This document shows, piece by piece, positions 33,869 through 45,665 of a DNA stretch of 64,000 nt. Location of the stretch: the NCBI GenBank assembly GCA_963691705.1, contig OY829542.1, forward strand, positions 43,707,105-43,771,104, given 5' to 3'. The translations under genes and the position numbers were made by a program. The notes beneath the pieces are model-generated. The model was not told the DNA's origin. It made no database searches and saw only the letters and a list, made by a program, of their open reading frames with translations. Every line of letters starts with the position of its first letter. The first letter of the stretch is position 1. The stretch comes from Viola odorata. Lineage: Eukaryota > Streptophyta > Magnoliopsida > Malpighiales > Violaceae.

Positions 33869-34191
33869 ATATATAATCTGTTAATATACCTACATGTCGT
33901 CTTTATAACGTAATGTTATAAATTCGATCCCTCCAATTATATATTAAAATTAATATGGCAGGAAAGGAACTACGGTACGCTCCCCCCCCCACACGCGCAC
34001 ACACACACGAAACCACATGCAAGGCGCAACCCTTTACTCTTTAAAAAGGTTGTTCATAAATTAGTCATGTGCACCGCTGCCTGCTATTTTTACATCTATT
34101 CCATTATTCACAGTCAAAATGAATTAACCGCTCAGATTGGTCTATCGGTAAGGGTTAAATAAATCTTTAAAAAGTTTCAAACCCCGGTAAA
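33869..34191. other. Intergenic DNA with simple repeats and a tRNA-like stretch
   Basis: Contains a C run followed by an (AC)n tract at 33981-34008. At 34120-34190 ttggtctatcggtaagggtt and gtttcaaaccccggt resemble Pol III A and B boxes, so an old SINE is possible. No coding frame. Confidence 0.4.
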
Positions 34192-35276
34192 TAGGGCTGC
34201 ACACCGAATTACCATACCGTCCGAACGCAAATTCGGACGGTATTTTTTTACAGAATTCGGTATTTCGGTATTACCGTACCGTACCGAAATTTATTTCGGT
34301 ACGGTACGGTAGGTATTTTGGTAGGTTCGGCATTGCCGAACTACCGAATTACCTAAAAGAACACATGGGCTGGGCCGGCCCATTTTTACTCCCTCTCCAA
34401 ATTCCAAACATTCCCGATCTGCCTTTAATCTTCCAATTTCCACTCTTCCAATTTCCCAAGCCGCCACTCTTCCAATTTCCAAAACCCAAGCAGCAGACCC
34501 AATTTCCAAAATCCAAGCAGCAGCCCCAATTTCCAAACATTCCCGATCTTCCTTAATCCTCAATCTAAAATTCTAAACCCTAAAATACCTATAGATTGGT
34601 TTGTATCCAATCCATCCATCAATTCCATCCATCCTCTCCCCCATCACACTCCCGATCTGTCCATCGCCGACCAGCACCACACTCCCGATCAACCCATCGC
34701 CGACAAAACCCGCCACACTCCCCGATCTGCCCATCGCTGACCAGCACCTGCACCACAATCTGCTTTTCTCCTTTTCTCTCCTTTTCTTCTCCTTTTCTCT
34801 TGGTTTGTTGTTGGTTTGCATCGGGTGGGTGATGGCGATGTGGTGACTGGGTTTGTGGTGGCTGGGTTTTGTGGTGGCTGGTTTGTGGTGGCTGGGTTTG
34901 TGGTGGCTGGTTTGTGGTGGCTGGGTTTGTGGTGGCTGGGTTTGTGGTGGCTGGTTTGTGGTGGCTGGGTTTTGTGACTGTGGCACTGGCTGGTTTGTGG
35001 TGGCTGGGTTTGTGGTGTTGTCCCTGGTTTGTGGTGGCTGGTTTGTGGTGGCTGGGTTTGTGGTGTTGTCCCTGGTTTTGTGGTGGCTGGTTTGATTAAT
35101 GAAGGTATTTCGGTATTCGGTATACCGAAATACCGTACCGAACTACATTTCGGCATTTCGGTACGGTACCGAAATGTAGTTCGGTACGGTACGGTAGAAT
35201 TTTTTGATGATTCGGTATACCGAATACCGTAAAATATCGGACGGTATTTATCGATACCGTCCAATGAGCAGCCCTA
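34192..35276. mobile_element. Non-autonomous hAT-like element
   Basis: Ends TAGGGCTGC…GCAGCCCTA are flanked by the 8-bp direct repeat CCGGTAAA (34184-34191 and 35277-35284), as in hAT transposons. Subterminal regions are full of short inverted motifs of the type accgtaccgaa and ttcggtacggt (34200-34350 and 35105-35255), possible transposase-binding sites. No transposase is encoded. The interior holds a GT-rich minisatellite. Confidence 0.88.
34850..35095. repeat. tggtggctgggtttg minisatellite within the hAT-like element
   Basis: Units of about 13-16 bp (tggtggctggtttg and tggtggctgggtttg) arranged in irregular pairs, about 15 copies, with ggtgttgtccctggttt variants at the right end. The strand asymmetry gives long frames with no gene character. 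Confidence 0.9.
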
Positions 35277-35288
35277 CCGGTAAATATT

Positions 35289-35393
35289 AACGGAGATGTA
35301 GCTTATTGGTTGTCTGACGAGTGACAAATATACCGATAAAAACTCGAACTCAAATTCGAATCTCATCTCCGTTTATAAAAAAAAATACTCCAT
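35289..35393 (+). mobile_element. Possible tRNA-derived SINE fragment
   Basis: tagcttattgg fits a Pol III A box and actcgaactc/aaattcgaatctc fits a B box about 55 bp downstream; an A-rich tail (taaaaaaaaatac) follows. A related piece lies at about 4296-4350. Confidence 0.4.
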
Positions 35394-35822
35394 CTTACTA
35401 AGTGACTCTTCTCTTATTGTGGGCGTGGGCCACTTCAAAGAAATTTGCAATTTGATACCTCTACTCTTCTGTAATGCAGATTTTCCCATAATTAAAGCCG
35501 CGCTGTTGCAAAGAAATTCTTTTAGTTGAGCAACAATTGTGGTTCATTTGGATGGCACATGCAAGCCATTATAAGCAGGTAAACAAGCACCGATCTTTGA
35601 GTGCTTCACCATCGCAGTCTGCATGAGGTTTTCAATTTGGTTTCTGCTTCCAAATTTCAGTTAATCAGGTTACTCACCATATTAACCAAATCCCTAAAGT
35701 TGGCCCACGATTTGTTTCTGCTTCCACACACTAGTATATATTCCACAAAATGGATTATATTCAAACATTAGCTTCTTCAGTATGTATTATATTATGTACA
35801 CAACACAAGTTGTAAGACTGAT
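35394..35822. other. 3' flank of LHCB7
   Basis: AT-rich sequence downstream of the LHCB7 stop. It should hold the 3' untranslated region and poly(A) site (minus strand), but no single signal stands out. Confidence 0.5.
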
Positions 35823-38192
35823 TCAGATAAACTTGAGCGTGGACAGCAGATTGTTGTGAAACGGATCTGATATGTGTTCCAGAAGGTTTTGTACCGGGCC
35901 CTTACCAGTCGATGCTGCTTGAATGTAAAAGCCTAGCCACGCAACCATTGCCAACCGCCCGTTCTTTATTTCTTTAACCTTCAACTCCTCAAAAGTCACT
36001 GGATCATTCGAGAGGTTCAAAGGGTCGAAAAGAATTCCTCCTGGATAGTTGATGTCGCCAGGCAAGTAAATTCCTAGAGGCTCCAACGCCTCAATCCCAC
36101 AATATCTTGCATACTCTGGGCCAACCTGTACGATCAATCACCAGAGGCACTTATTCCAAAGCTTTCAGGTTTCGCATTTCAGCAGTTAACATCGAAAACT
36201 CATGCAAGGTTTCACTATTAGAATGTGCAGCATTAGAGATCTCACACACAGTTACCTCATATAAGAACCCACTATCTTGTCAAAACTTCACTTCTTAAGC
36301 AAAACCAAAATGGGGAACAATATATGTATGGGCTCACTAAAAATCAAGTGCATTTTTGAAATAAATAACGGAAAAAAGAAGGAAAGAAACTAATCTTATT
36401 AGCAAGTTGAAAATTGTTGAATTCCATAAGATAAACTGATGATGAATATTGAGGCTCGATCATAGCTGATAAGATCTCTCTAGCTCTACACCACAAACTG
36501 AACGTCTACTAAGATCACTTAGTTAATTGAACTTAAGCTCGACCAAGTTCTGCATTTAAAAGCTTTCAAGAGGAAAAAAGTCACTCCCTTTGTTTACTTG
36601 TGCACAGACATGTACAAAAACATTTATTGGGGAAAATTTGCTTGTTGCCCTCGTCCAGGGCCAGAACATAATGTCGCTTGAAGAATGCTTACCATTAGTA
36701 TTGCCTGGCAAAATGCAATGACAATCACTCCTTGGCTTCCAACTAAGTGTAGTCCAGGAATGCCAAGGTAATCCAGTGTATCTCCCTGGTGATATAGTGT
36801 AGAAAGAGAAGAACAGAAATCAGTCAAATGATGATGCTCCTCAAAGCAAGACTTAATGTAAGCGTATTACCTCTACAAAACAAACACAGCAAAATTAATG
36901 AATGTTATGGTGCAAAGCTATCAACAAGAAAAATTACTTGAAACTGCAAATGAGGAGACACAAGGAAAATTGCCGATGTTAGGGCAATAAGGTACCGACC
37001 TTCAGCTTTGAATAACCGACACGCCACCATACAGGTTCAATGAAGTGAAAGACACCTAACAAATCTAGTACTTCTGGAAGCAAAGCCCCAAGGGCCCCGA
37101 GCATGGCCCATCGAGCATGAAGTATTTCAAAGCTGCACAACCAAGTAGACCAAACAGGGAAATCGACTTTTCAATCCCACATTTATAATTTGAGAAAGAA
37201 CAAGTTAAAGCAATGGCAAACATTTCAAAAATGCTTTGAAGAAGACAGGGTCATGTAGAATGTATAAGTCAGTTTACCATGCTTAGCCATCTCTCTTACA
37301 AATACATAAACTTGGCAGTTGGCATAACAAAATCAAAACTTTGAATTGGATTCAATTTGAGAATTACAAAGGATACTGTACATTGCAATACCATTATCGC
37401 TTAAGTACTGGGATGAGAAGAGCATGTAAATATCCAGGACTCGATTGAGAATGGGCATAACAGTAAATGCAAATAGGACGTACTTGAAGTGTCTCTGGAA
37501 AGAGGAGGGATCCTTAGCCAAACCAGCAACATCAAAGCCATAATCCCCAGGTAGTTCACCGGTAAGATATTCAGGGTAGTCATAGGGAATAGGACCGAGC
37601 CAGCGAGGCCTCTCCTCTCCATACCACAAGCTGCAGAGTTTGAGAATTCCATATCATAAATTAAAACAAAATGCGGGGAAAAGAAAAAAGAAAACATTTT
37701 GCGATTGGAATTGGAATTACGAAATGAGGGTAGCATGAAATTACCTCTCTTTTCGGGCTTTAAGGGCCAAAGCCTGGAACTTGGAGGACTCCTGTTGGGC
37801 AGATTTCTTCCTCTCCTCCAATCGCCGCTGGAGGGACTCCCCAAGTGGGCTGTTGGCAATGGCTTTCACCGCCGTGAATGGAATTGCCGAGAATATCACG
37901 ACTCCAGCAAGCTCCAGACAGACAAGAAGAGAGTAATTTTTAGTCTCTCTAAGTCAAAGCCATATGTTATGCATCATAAATGAGTGAGGTATTAAGATGA
38001 GTACTGCAGTGGTGTGGAATGAGGTGAACAGTATACCTCCTGCCACGAAGCTTTACAGATTGAAGGAGCGCGTATGGTGTTGCTTCGACGTTTGGGAGCC
38101 AAGGATTCTGAGACTTTAAGGAAGAAAGATGAGGAAGAAGACGATAATGGAGATGAGAAGGGTTGTGAGTTATGCAGTAGAGCCATAGCCAT
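35823..38192 (-). CDS. LHCB7: Light-harvesting chlorophyll a/b-binding protein 7, six exons
   Basis: Exons on the minus strand are 38192-38037, 37911-37745, 37630-37484, 37132-37000, 36785-36693 and 36125-35823, all with GT-AG introns and consistent phases, giving 999 bp and 332 residues (Arabidopsis LHCB7 is about the same size). Residues 1 to about 45 are a Ser-rich plastid transit peptide. The LHC core has helix motifs with chlorophyll-binding residues: Glu159, His162 and Arg164 in [10 protein letters not shown], and Glu284, Asn287 and Arg289 in EIKNGRLAM. The blocks [20 protein letters not shown] and [20 protein letters not shown] are characteristic of LHCB7 rather than LHCB1-6. The product binds chlorophyll in thylakoid membranes and is a rare, photosystem II-associated antenna protein. 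Start chosen at the double MAMALL; an in-frame non-ATG extension upstream is unlikely. The gene looks intact. Confidence 0.93.
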
Positions 38193-38501
38193 AGGATCGC
38201 CCAATGGCCAGTGTCTTGCTGTCCACGTAGGCCGAAGCAACGCAGAGATAGAGTGTTGACTGTATTGACTTCACTGCCTGGAGATGGAGGAATCCACAGA
38301 CATTTGCCTTAACGAAGAGATGGGCCTCATCTGTCCCAAAACTAAATAATAAATGCGCCTTAATCTACTCTATATTATATACTATATATAAAATAAACTT
38401 TTTTTAACTTTTTTACCCTTAATTAATTTAAAAAAATACTATTTTATCCTCCTACCCAACTGGTACTAATATTAGTTTCATTCTCTTATTAGCCATTAGC
38501 A
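38193..38501. promoter_or_regulatory. Upstream region of LHCB7
   Basis: The first 100 bp form the likely 5' leader (minus strand). Further upstream are AT-rich stretches (tatattatatactatatata at 38370-38390). No clear GATA or G-box motif could be assigned with confidence. Confidence 0.4.
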
Positions 38502-39393
38502 GTGACGTATCCCACCATGGGGCAGCCCCAGTGGAATTTTTTTTCTCCAATTAATATCAATATTTATATTATAAAATGATATCTATTTATTATTTTTTCC
38601 CAATAATTAAATATTTTAATTTACAAAGTTTTATTTTTTTCCCCAAGTGTCCTTTTTTTCCTCCCGAATAAAATAGAAAAATAATCTTATGTATATATGA
38701 AGTCCACTAAAAAAACAAATTAACTAAGCAGATATGGTAAGTTACTATTTCAATTTTTTTAAACTACAATTTCAGTTGTTAAAATGTAAGGAATGGAAAA
38801 AAAAAATCTCTTTAGGTTTTATTTATGTTATCATTTTCCTACCTTATTTTTCTCGTTTATTATCTCACTAGACTCTTCTAGTTTAATATCATCGAATATC
38901 CATCAAATAGTTAGTGTGACTGATTCGACACTTTTACTCTTTAAATAAAAAATCGAATCTTCTTCGATATTTATGTATAAAGTAATTACTTATTATGAAC
39001 ACTTTAGTTCTTGATGGGTAGACCCTACGCGAACAAAATTAGTCCAAATAAACTTAAGAATACATGTAGACGAAAATGATATTCATATTTGTTTATTTAT
39101 TATAGAAATATATACAAGTAAAACAAAAATAAAAATTAATTTTTTTACTATTTATTCGTAGCTCATTTAAGGAGTATTATTAGATACAAAATTTATAACA
39201 TTAATTTGGTTTGTTTTATTATAAATGAAGAACTTACATTTATTTTTTGTATCGTTATGTAATGGTTAATAAGAAAGATAAATATATTATTAATTTAGTT
39301 TAATTCAAAATTAAGAGAACAAAAAAATTCTATACTCATAAATTAAATAATATTTTTTGCCCTCACTGATACTTTTTTTTTGGATCCATCATT
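38502..39393. mobile_element. Possible TIR MITE
   Basis: Ends cagtgacgtatcc and ggatccatcattg are imperfect inverted repeats, with gcagccccagtgg and gccctcactgata just inside. The interior is AT-rich with no coding frame. A target duplication is not evident, so the limits are tentative. Confidence 0.35.
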
Positions 39394-40533
39394 GGTTATT
39401 GGAGTCCTAATCTTCTAAATTTCCTAAATACCAGATCAGATGCTCATAGAATTAGTATTAATCCACAAGATTTAAAGATATCAAAATAAAATACATAATT
39501 AGTTTTCCTAGCATGTAATAATACAAGTAACTAAAATTAAAAATATAATTAATTAAGTTAAATTATAATTATAATTTTTAGTCCCGTTTTCCCAGTCCTG
39601 TCAAACAATTTTCAATCCCCTTTTGTCAAAAATTATATACCAATGGTTGTTATTTTGTTTTTAAAAAAATTGTCTTATTATTTGTGTTTAATAATTATAT
39701 TAAACTTCTCCATTATATTTTTTAGTGGTAATTAGATTTTGTATTACTTAATTTTTTAATTTTTTCCATTAGTAGCCTAATCTAATTAGAATGTAGTTGT
39801 GTACGGCATTTTATTCAATTTATTTTTTAAAAGCAGAGCATGTACAACTCCATGAGGGAATCCATATTCAGGTTAATTTTATGAATTAATTTTGCATGTC
39901 CGGATTGATTTTAATGTTTCCCTCCTTACGCGAAACATATGCAACTTCCTAGAAAAATCCATATATATGATACTAAATTGAGTAAAAATTAGGAATATAA
40001 ACTTAACAATTTAAAAAAAAAATAATAATAATCTGCATATCCTGGTTATTTTGTATAATATTTTTAATGGCATGCTAATTTTTTTTTATGATATATGTGG
40101 CAACGAATTTCATAAAAATAAATGAAATGTAAATAACAATTTGAGTGAGGCAACTAGAAAAAAAGACCCCGAGTTATTTCGTTATCTGAGTGTTATACAT
40201 GAACATGCAAGTTCTTATTTGGGAGAATTTGGAAGAATGAGCAATCAATATATTATAATTAATGTTTGCACTTGCCTACGCGTTTCCACCAAATATCAAA
40301 TAAGTCCATTGATTGATGGTTTAATTCATATATTTCTGTCATTTAATTCTAGCAAATTAGATGACAAAACTACCTAAAATCTCCCTACTTATGCAGATTT
40401 GCAAGGAGGCAGCAAGGATGGAGGAAACATCAGCCTTGAGCGTGTCCAAGACAATCGATCAATCTTGGCCGCAAGCTTGGCCAAGATTGATTAGCTAGAA
40501 GCGTGCTGATTTAGGAGTCATAGAATGCGTGCG
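39394..40533. other. AT-rich DNA grading into an old LTR-like sequence
   Basis: 39394-40310 is AT-rich without genes. From about 40313 (tgatggtttaattcatatat) the sequence resembles the start of the solo-LTR family at 53169-54631 read on the minus strand, with blocks such as cttatgcag and cttggccaagattg. This old LTR seems to be the target of the copia insertion and to continue after 46172. Confidence 0.4.
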
Positions 40534-40538
40534 ATGTG

Positions 40539-41085
40539 TGATGGATTTATAGTATATTATATAAGTGTTTGTGTGTTGTAATGGGTATTGGAAACGCACC
40601 AACGGTAATATCTCTTCCAACAACCATTTCTTTTCATTTGAACCGAAGAGTTCCAACAGCCATTTCCTTTCATTTGGAATGGATGCAACGGTTGGAACGA
40701 ACACAATGGTTGGAATAGACACAACGGTTGGAACGAACACAACGGTTGGAACGGACACAACGGTTGGAACAGACACAACAGTTGGAACGAACGCAACGGT
40801 TTGAACCGAAGAGTTATAACTCTTCTTTTCAAACCTTTTCGTAATCTATATATAGAACGCAAAATCAGTAAATTGATTCATTCGAATCATTCAAGAAATT
40901 CAGAATTCTTCAGAATTGCTATCTGCAGAATTCATTGGTTTTGTTATATCCTGGGAGGCAATTTGCTGGGAACCTATTAGCAAACTCGATACGAGTGGGG
41001 GCAAATATTGTCTTAAGGAAAGCGATATTTCTCGTGACTCAAAACCAGATTATTATTCTTTCCATTTAACACAATATTCCCAACA
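40539..41085 (+). repeat. Copia 5' LTR (547 bp)
   Basis: Contains an 18-bp minisatellite (ggttggaacgaacacaac, about 7 units, 40684-40804) and a TATATATAG box at 40848-40856, so transcription should start near 40880. The segment 41004-41017 (AATATTGTCTTAAG) is complementary to sequence just after the LTR. Confidence 0.93.
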
Positions 41086-41087
41086 AT

Positions 41088-41101
41088 CTTAAGACAATAT
41101 T
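41088..41101 (+). promoter_or_regulatory. Atypical primer-binding region complementary to the LTR
   Basis: CTTAAGACAATATT starts two bases after the LTR. It lacks the TGG start of a tRNA 3'-end site but is a perfect 14-nt reverse complement of AATATTGTCTTAAG at 41004-41017. The RNA could fold into a 14-bp stem with a 70-nt loop, or use the LTR segment as primer. Confidence 0.55.
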
Positions 41102-41106
41102 CGACA

Positions 41107-43020
41107 ATGGAAGGAACAACCGCTTTCAACTTCATGAATCAAGACTTCGTGAAACTGGATAGGTTCAATGGAACAAATTTCACTCATTGGCAGGATAAGA
41201 TGAAGTTCTTCCTGACTGCTCTCAAGGTTTTCTATGTTTTGGAAGAAGACCCACTGCCGGAACTGGGTGAGAATGATACTGATGCACAAAAGGTAGCGAA
41301 GAAAAAGCGTGATGATGACGAACTGGTTTGTAGGGGACACATTCTGAACACTCTGTCTGATCGGTTGTATGATCTGTTTACCGCTACAAAGTCACCGTGT
41401 GAAATCTGGAATGCTTTGGAGGCAAAGTACAATACCGAGAAAATAGGTACGAACAAATTCATCATTCTGAAATACATGGAATTTAAAATGGTTGATAATT
41501 TGTCTGTTCTGGACCAAATACATGAAATTTCAATTCTGGTCAATCAACTTCATGATCTCAACATTAATGTTCCTGAATCATTCCAAATTGGTGCAATTAT
41601 TACAAAATTGCCACCAAGTTGGAATAATTACAGGAAGAAACTTTTGCATATGACCAAGGATCTCACTTTAGAACAGTTCAGTAAACATTTACATATTGAG
41701 GAAGAAAGTAGGATCCGTGATGGTTCTAATATCGAATCTAAAGTGAATGTTAACAATGTTGAGAAAGGGTCCGGAAAGACAAATAAGTATCTGAAATATA
41801 AGAAGGGGAAAGGTTTTAAAAAGAGTTACTCTAACGATAACACCAAGGACAAAAAGAATAGGGCATGCTTCCATTGTGGGAAGCCTGGCCATTACATTAA
41901 AGAATGCAGGATTTTCAAGAGTGAGAAAGAGAAGGCCAATGGTTCTAAAACCGCAAACATGGTTGAAGAAATCATTGTGATGGTTTCGGAGATGCAAATT
42001 GGCATGATTACTGAACTCAACATGGCTGCCGCGGCAAATCTTTCTGATTGGTGGTTTGATTCTGGTGCAACTGTGCACGTGTGCAATGACAAGAACCAAT
42101 TCAAGGCATATGAAGAATCGACCGAAGGACAAGTGGTCCTAATGGGGAACGACAACTCTGCCAAAGTTCTGGGCAAAGGAAGTGTGGAACTTCAATTCAC
42201 TTCCGGAAAGAAGCTTATTCTTACTAATGTTCTCCATGTTCCGGATATTAGGAAAAATCTTGTATCTGCTAATCTTTTGTGTAATAAGGGCCTTAAGGCC
42301 GTGCTAGAGTCCGATAAGTTGATTCTGTCTAAGGGTGGTGTATTTGTTGGAAAAGGCTACTCTTGTGATGGCATGTTCAAACTAAGTATTAATAATAAAG
42401 TTATTTCTGATTATTCTTGTGTTGTTAATTCTTGTACTTTATGGCATGATCGTTTAGCGCATTTAAACTTTAAGTACTTAAAATATATGTCTAAGCATGG
42501 GTTAATTTCGTATACACAAAATGAACATGAAAAATGCGAAACATGTATACAAGCAAAGATCACTAAAAGGCCTTTCCCCAGAGCCGAAAGAAAAACACAA
42601 CTTTTAGAATTAATACATTCTGATATTTGTGAATTAAATGGCGTATTAACTAGGGGTGGAAAAATATATTTCATCACTTTTATAGATGATTACTCTAGGT
42701 ATACATACGTCTACTTACTAAGAACAAAAGATGAGGCTTTTGATATGTTTAAACGCTATAAATCAGAAGTAGAAAATCAAAAGGAAAAGAAAATAAAAGC
42801 TCTTAGAAGTGATAGAGGTGGGGAATATTTTCCCAACGAATTTATTGAATTCTGTCAAGAACATGGAATCATTCATGAAAAGACTGCGCTATATACACCC
42901 CAACAAAACGGTTTGGCCGAAAGGAAAAATAGAACACTCGTGGATATGGTTAATGCGATGATTTTGAAGGCACAATTCTCACCGCTATTCATGTGCATAA
43001 CAAAGTGCCATCTCGAGTGA
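41107..43020 (+). pseudogene. gag-pol: Copia gag, protease and integrase
   Basis: 637 codons from the ATG at 41107. The gag domain (FNGTNFTHWQDKMKFF) runs to about residue 210; the CCHC knuckle CFHCGKPGHYIKEC is near 253-266; protease WWFDSGATVHVC near 316; the pre-integrase zinc region LWHDRLAHLNFKYL…CETC near 445-485; the integrase core includes IDDYSRYTYVYL, LRSDRGGEYFPNEF and TPQQNGLAERKNR. After MVNAMI (about 42965) the frame is lost: the expected HVHNKVPSR sequence is found one frame over, and the original frame stops at 43018-43020. Some tens of bases of the expected coding sequence also seem to be missing there. Confidence 0.92.
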
Positions 43021-45041
43021 TTCAAAATTTGTCACCATATGAGTTATGGAATGGATGAAAACCAAATTTGGATTATTTTAAAGTGTGGGGGTGTTTAGCC
43101 TTTTATCGAGTATCTGACTCGAAAAGAACTAAATTAGGACCAAGGGCAATCAAAAGTGTGTTCATGGGATATGCTGCAAATTCAAAGGCATATAGACTGT
43201 TAGACTTGAGTTCTAATGCGACTGTAGAGTCAAGGGATGCTGAATTTATTGAGAACCGATTCTGTCGAGATTCAGAATCTAGTAATGAACCAACTCAACC
43301 TCCCTTAGTTGACTCTGACCAACCCTCTTCTACGAGCAATGGTAAAAGAGTTGTAATTGATTCTCAAATTGAACCACGTAAAAGTCAAAGAGTAAGAAAA
43401 GAAAAAGACTTTGGTCCCGATTTTCAGATGTTCCTTGTCGAAGGACATAGGAACAAAAACAAGGTTCTTAATAAAATACCTATTTTGTGTAATGTTGAGG
43501 AAGATCCAAAAATATTTGGAGAAGCAATGGCTTCTAGAGACGTAGGATTCTGGAAGGAAGCTATAAATGATGAGATAGACTCAATATTATCTAATAATAC
43601 TTGGGTTTTAGTAGATCTTCCTCCAGGTTCTAAACCTATCGGATCTAAATGGGTATTTAGAAGAAAATATAATAGTGATAGGTCAATTCTTGCTTTTAAA
43701 GCAAGGCTGGTGGCAAAGGGCTTTAGACAAAAGGAGGGAGTTGACTATTTTGATACCTATGCTCCCGTTGCTAGGATCACTTCAATCCGGGTCCTTATAG
43801 CTCTTGCGTCGATTCATGATTTGTATGTGCATCAAATGGATGTAAAAATAGCTTTTCTAAATGGTGATTTAGATGAAGAAGTGTATATGGAACAACCTGA
43901 GGGATTTGTTCTACCTGGACAAGAGAGAAAAGTGTGCAAGTTGGTTAAGTCTTTATATGGCTTGAAACAAGCCCCAAAACAATGGCATGAAAATTTTGAC
44001 TCCGTTATACTATCTAACGGATTTAAGCACAATGGTGCCAACAAATGCATATACTCTAAATTCACGAGTGAATATGGAGTCATTGTTTGTCTTTATGTGG
44101 ATGACATGCTGATTTTTAGGACTAATATGAAAGGTGTGAATGAAACCAAAAGGTACTTAACTTCGGTATTTAAAATGAAAGACCTTAACGAGGTTGATAC
44201 TATTTTGGGAATAAAAGTAAAGAGGCAAGGCGATGGCTTTGCATTGTGTCAGTCTCATTATATTGAGAAAGTGCTTCAAAGATTTAATCACTTAGAGATT
44301 AAAGAAGCAAACACACCTTATGATCCTAGTGTTAAACTTGCAAATAAGTCTGGAAGAGCGATAACACAACTCGAGTATGCCAGTGCCATCGGAAGCATGA
44401 TGTATGCCATGCATTGTACAAGACCAGACATAGCGTTTGTTGTGTGCAAACTTTCTCGTTCCACTAGTAATCTTGGTATAGAACATTGGAAAGCAATTGG
44501 AAGAGTCCTTGGATATTTAAAGAAAATAATTAATCTTGGACTTTCCTATTCTAAGTTTCTGGCTGTACTTGAAGGGTACACGGATGCTAGTTGGATTACT
44601 AGTGCAAGTGATAACTTGTCCACATCTGGTTGGGTCTTTACTCTTGATGGACGAGCCATATCTTGGTCCTCTAAGAAACAGACCGTTATTTCACATTCCA
44701 CGATGGAATCTGAATTCATAGCACTAAATGCGGCATGCAAGGAAGCAGAATGGCTGAGAAACATGTTATTGGATATAGAGTTGTGGCCACAACTGATGGG
44801 AGCCATTTCCTTGTATTGTGATAGTGAAGCCACTATGTCAAGAGCATACAATAAAATCTATAATGGAAAGTCTAGACACATTAGCCTTAGGCATGAGTAC
44901 GTTAGACAACTAATAGTTGATCGAGTCATAACTATTGTCTACGTTCGGTCAAGCACAAACTTGGCAGATCCTTTTACCAAGGGTTTATCTAGAGACTTGG
45001 TAAGAACAACATCCATAGGGATGGGACTAAAACCCTTTTAA
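43021..45041 (+). pseudogene. pol: Copia integrase C-terminus, reverse transcriptase and RNase H
   Basis: The frame carrying VPSRVIQNLSPYELWNG is cut by TGA at about 43057-43059 (position of a conserved Trp), then stays open to 45041. Domains: [13 protein letters not shown] linker, RT with [30 protein letters not shown] and the active-site YVDD (near codon 341 from 43068), then RNase H with [12 protein letters not shown] and [11 protein letters not shown]. It would encode the polymerase of the element. Apart from the two lesions upstream it looks well preserved. Confidence 0.92.
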
Positions 45042-45665
45042 GAGAACCACTAGTAATGGGAACCCAACCTTACTTTAGATTGCATCTACTGACCAAGGTT
45101 TAAAGGGTAATAACAAGTTACTAATACGTGGTTAGGAAAATCACTATTTGAAATAAAGTCCCGTCCAGAATGGATTAGTGCTGACAGTTACGATTGAGAA
45201 GGATGAGTTATACTCTTAATGAAGTTCAAAACAAATCAGGTGATATGTCCTGGTAACGGGGACATTAATGGAACTTCACCTATATGAACATAAAAGTGGT
45301 GCCGCTTTAACTTAAGTTTGGGTTTATTTATGTAAATGTTCATGAAACCAGGACGAAAGCATATGGCCATAGCAGTACTAAAAAGTGTGTGAATTTCTCG
45401 AAAATTCAGATACCTCTATGTGTGGCTTGTCTCCGGTCTTAGGACAACGAATTTTGGTTTAAGCTTAGGCCACCTTTAATTCTGTTAAGGCTTTGAGATA
45501 AGTTCACTAAGGGATGGTTTAAGTCGAAAGATACCTTCTTTTATGCATAGTGATATCAAAAGTAATCTGGTTTGCGGTGACATTAAAACCTAGTGGGGGA
45601 ATGTTATATATATACATATAAATCAGTAGGTTGTAATGTGAAACTATTACAACCTAGTGGGGGAT
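45042..45665 (+). other. Copia 3' untranslated region
   Basis: 624 bp without a coding frame. Two copies of aacctagtggggga (45588 and 45651) flank a short stretch, suggesting a duplicated polypurine tract; only the second directly precedes the LTR. Confidence 0.7.

Noticed and set aside
34573..35264. Pro/Thr/Gln-rich minus-strand frames and Trp/Gly/Val-rich plus-strand frames
   Set aside because: They translate the GT-rich minisatellite and inverted ends of the hAT-like element.
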